From Astragalus membranaceus (taxonomy: Eukaryota; Streptophyta; Magnoliopsida; Fabales; Fabaceae), in contig CM076851.1 of NCBI GenBank assembly GCA_039519185.1, forward strand, positions 100,189,531 through 100,253,530: DNA of 64,000 bases, read 5' to 3'. A program made the translations under genes and the position numbers. The notes under the pieces are model-generated. The model was not told where the DNA came from and made no database searches. It saw only the letters and a program-made list of their open reading frames with translations. Shown piece by piece: positions 63,454 to 64,000 of this stretch. Positions within the stretch are counted from its first letter, which is position 1. Every line of letters starts with the position of its first letter.

Positions 63454-64000
63454 ATGGCAGGAGGATCAAGGAACGCCCCACCAATCGATCCACATGCTGC
63501 TTGGATGCAGGGCATGATGGAAAGACAACAAAAGATGCTGGAAGATATGGTAGCATTGCAGCAGAATGCTCAAGTTCAACCTCAGCAGGCCCCAGAGCCG
63601 CATGTTAACCCCAGGCAAGTTTATTCAGAATTCCTGAAGATGAAGCCATCTGAGTTCAAAGGAGGACCGGTTGTCATGGAAGCCCAGCATTGCCTGGATG
63701 ATATAGAGAAGATTTTTCTGACTATGCAAGTTACAGATGAGGACAAGTTAAGGTTGGCATCCCATATGCTGAAAGGAGAGGCTCACAACTGGTGGACTAA
63801 TGTTAAGGCTATGATGGTGACTATGGGTACTCCCCAGACTTGGGAGCATTTCAGGCAAGTGTTTTTGGAGCAGTTCTTTCCAACGGCAATGAGGTTCGAA
63901 AAGGAAAATGAGTTTTTAACTCTCACTCAAGGAAGTCTAACGGTGGGTCAGTACTCCGCCAAGTTTGAAGAGTTGTATCAATTCTTCGGTTTGGCTGGTT
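63454..64000 (+). CDS. Gag of chromovirus K, truncated by the window end
   Basis: Open from ATG 63454 to the window edge, 182 codons, no stop. The start MAGGSRNAPPIDPHAAWMQG lies 132 bases after the primer site. Gag core: FLKMKPSEFKGGPVVMEAQH, DDIEKIFLTMQVTDEDKLRL, SHMLKGEAHNWW, then FRQVFLEQFFP and LTLTQGSLTVGQYSAKFEEL. Zinc knuckles and pol would lie beyond the right edge. It is clearly a different family from E (sequence diverged, no MAGRND start). It appears intact as far as it goes. Confidence 0.9.
   Translation, partial: MAGGSRNAPPIDPHAAWMQGMMERQQKMLEDMVALQQNAQVQPQQAPEPHVNPRQVYSEFLKMKPSEFKGGPVVMEAQHCLDDIEKIFLTMQVTDEDKLRLASHMLKGEAHNWWTNVKAMMVTMGTPQTWEHFRQVFLEQFFPTAMRFEKENEFLTLTQGSLTVGQYSAKFEELYQFFGLAG

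Overview
This window reads as nuclear DNA of a flowering plant, most probably a eudicot. It has intron-split genes with GT/AG borders, tRNA-Asp- and tRNA-iMet-primed Ty3/gypsy elements, CACTA transposons and very little single-copy coding sequence. The gag of the large chromovirus resembles gag proteins I associate with legume genomes, so Fabaceae is my guess. That guess rests on memory, not on a search. About 85-90 percent of the window is transposable element.

Layout. 1-1861: 5' part of a polygalacturonase gene on the minus strand, cut by the left edge; this is the only ordinary host gene that looks intact. 2182-2290: cytochrome P450 relic. 2316-3490: decayed CACTA element with TNP2 and Transposase_24 pieces. 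3490-10100: minus-strand 3' end of an Athila-like element (LTR, polypurine tract, C-terminal tail of a PF20167-type ORF), interrupted at 6113-9316 by a complete Pack-CACTA transposon that captured exons of HDS/ispG and of threonyl-tRNA synthetase. 10100-11640: broken Ty1/copia fragment. 11650-15345: Tat/Ogre-like LTR debris with tandem repeats. 15346-17013: SINE-like and hAT-like pieces.

17014-50675 is one chromovirus, element E, with matching CTATT target duplications. Its polyprotein is split into five blocks by four insertions: a solo LTR of its own family (20922-23218), Athila-like element C (23890-33225), solo LTR F (33864-37509, itself holding an Athila-type solo LTR at 35353-36731) and Athila element D (38720-47772). 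52174-60112 is a small non-autonomous Athila derivative (J) whose 3' LTR holds solo LTR H. From 60909 another chromovirus (K) begins and its gag runs off the right edge.

The most interesting signal is in the non-coding parts. Four chromovirus LTR families (E, F, H, K) share one plan without sharing most of their sequence: a 5' splice-site-like element, a cluster of GC-rich palindromes, an array of repeated stem-loop modules and a hairpin just upstream of a 3' splice-site-like tract. In F, H and K the array modules keep base pairing while the stem bases change, which suggests a structured RNA or intron inside the LTR. The Athila-type elements carry their own family-specific dyad motifs and covarying hairpins beside the polypurine tract.
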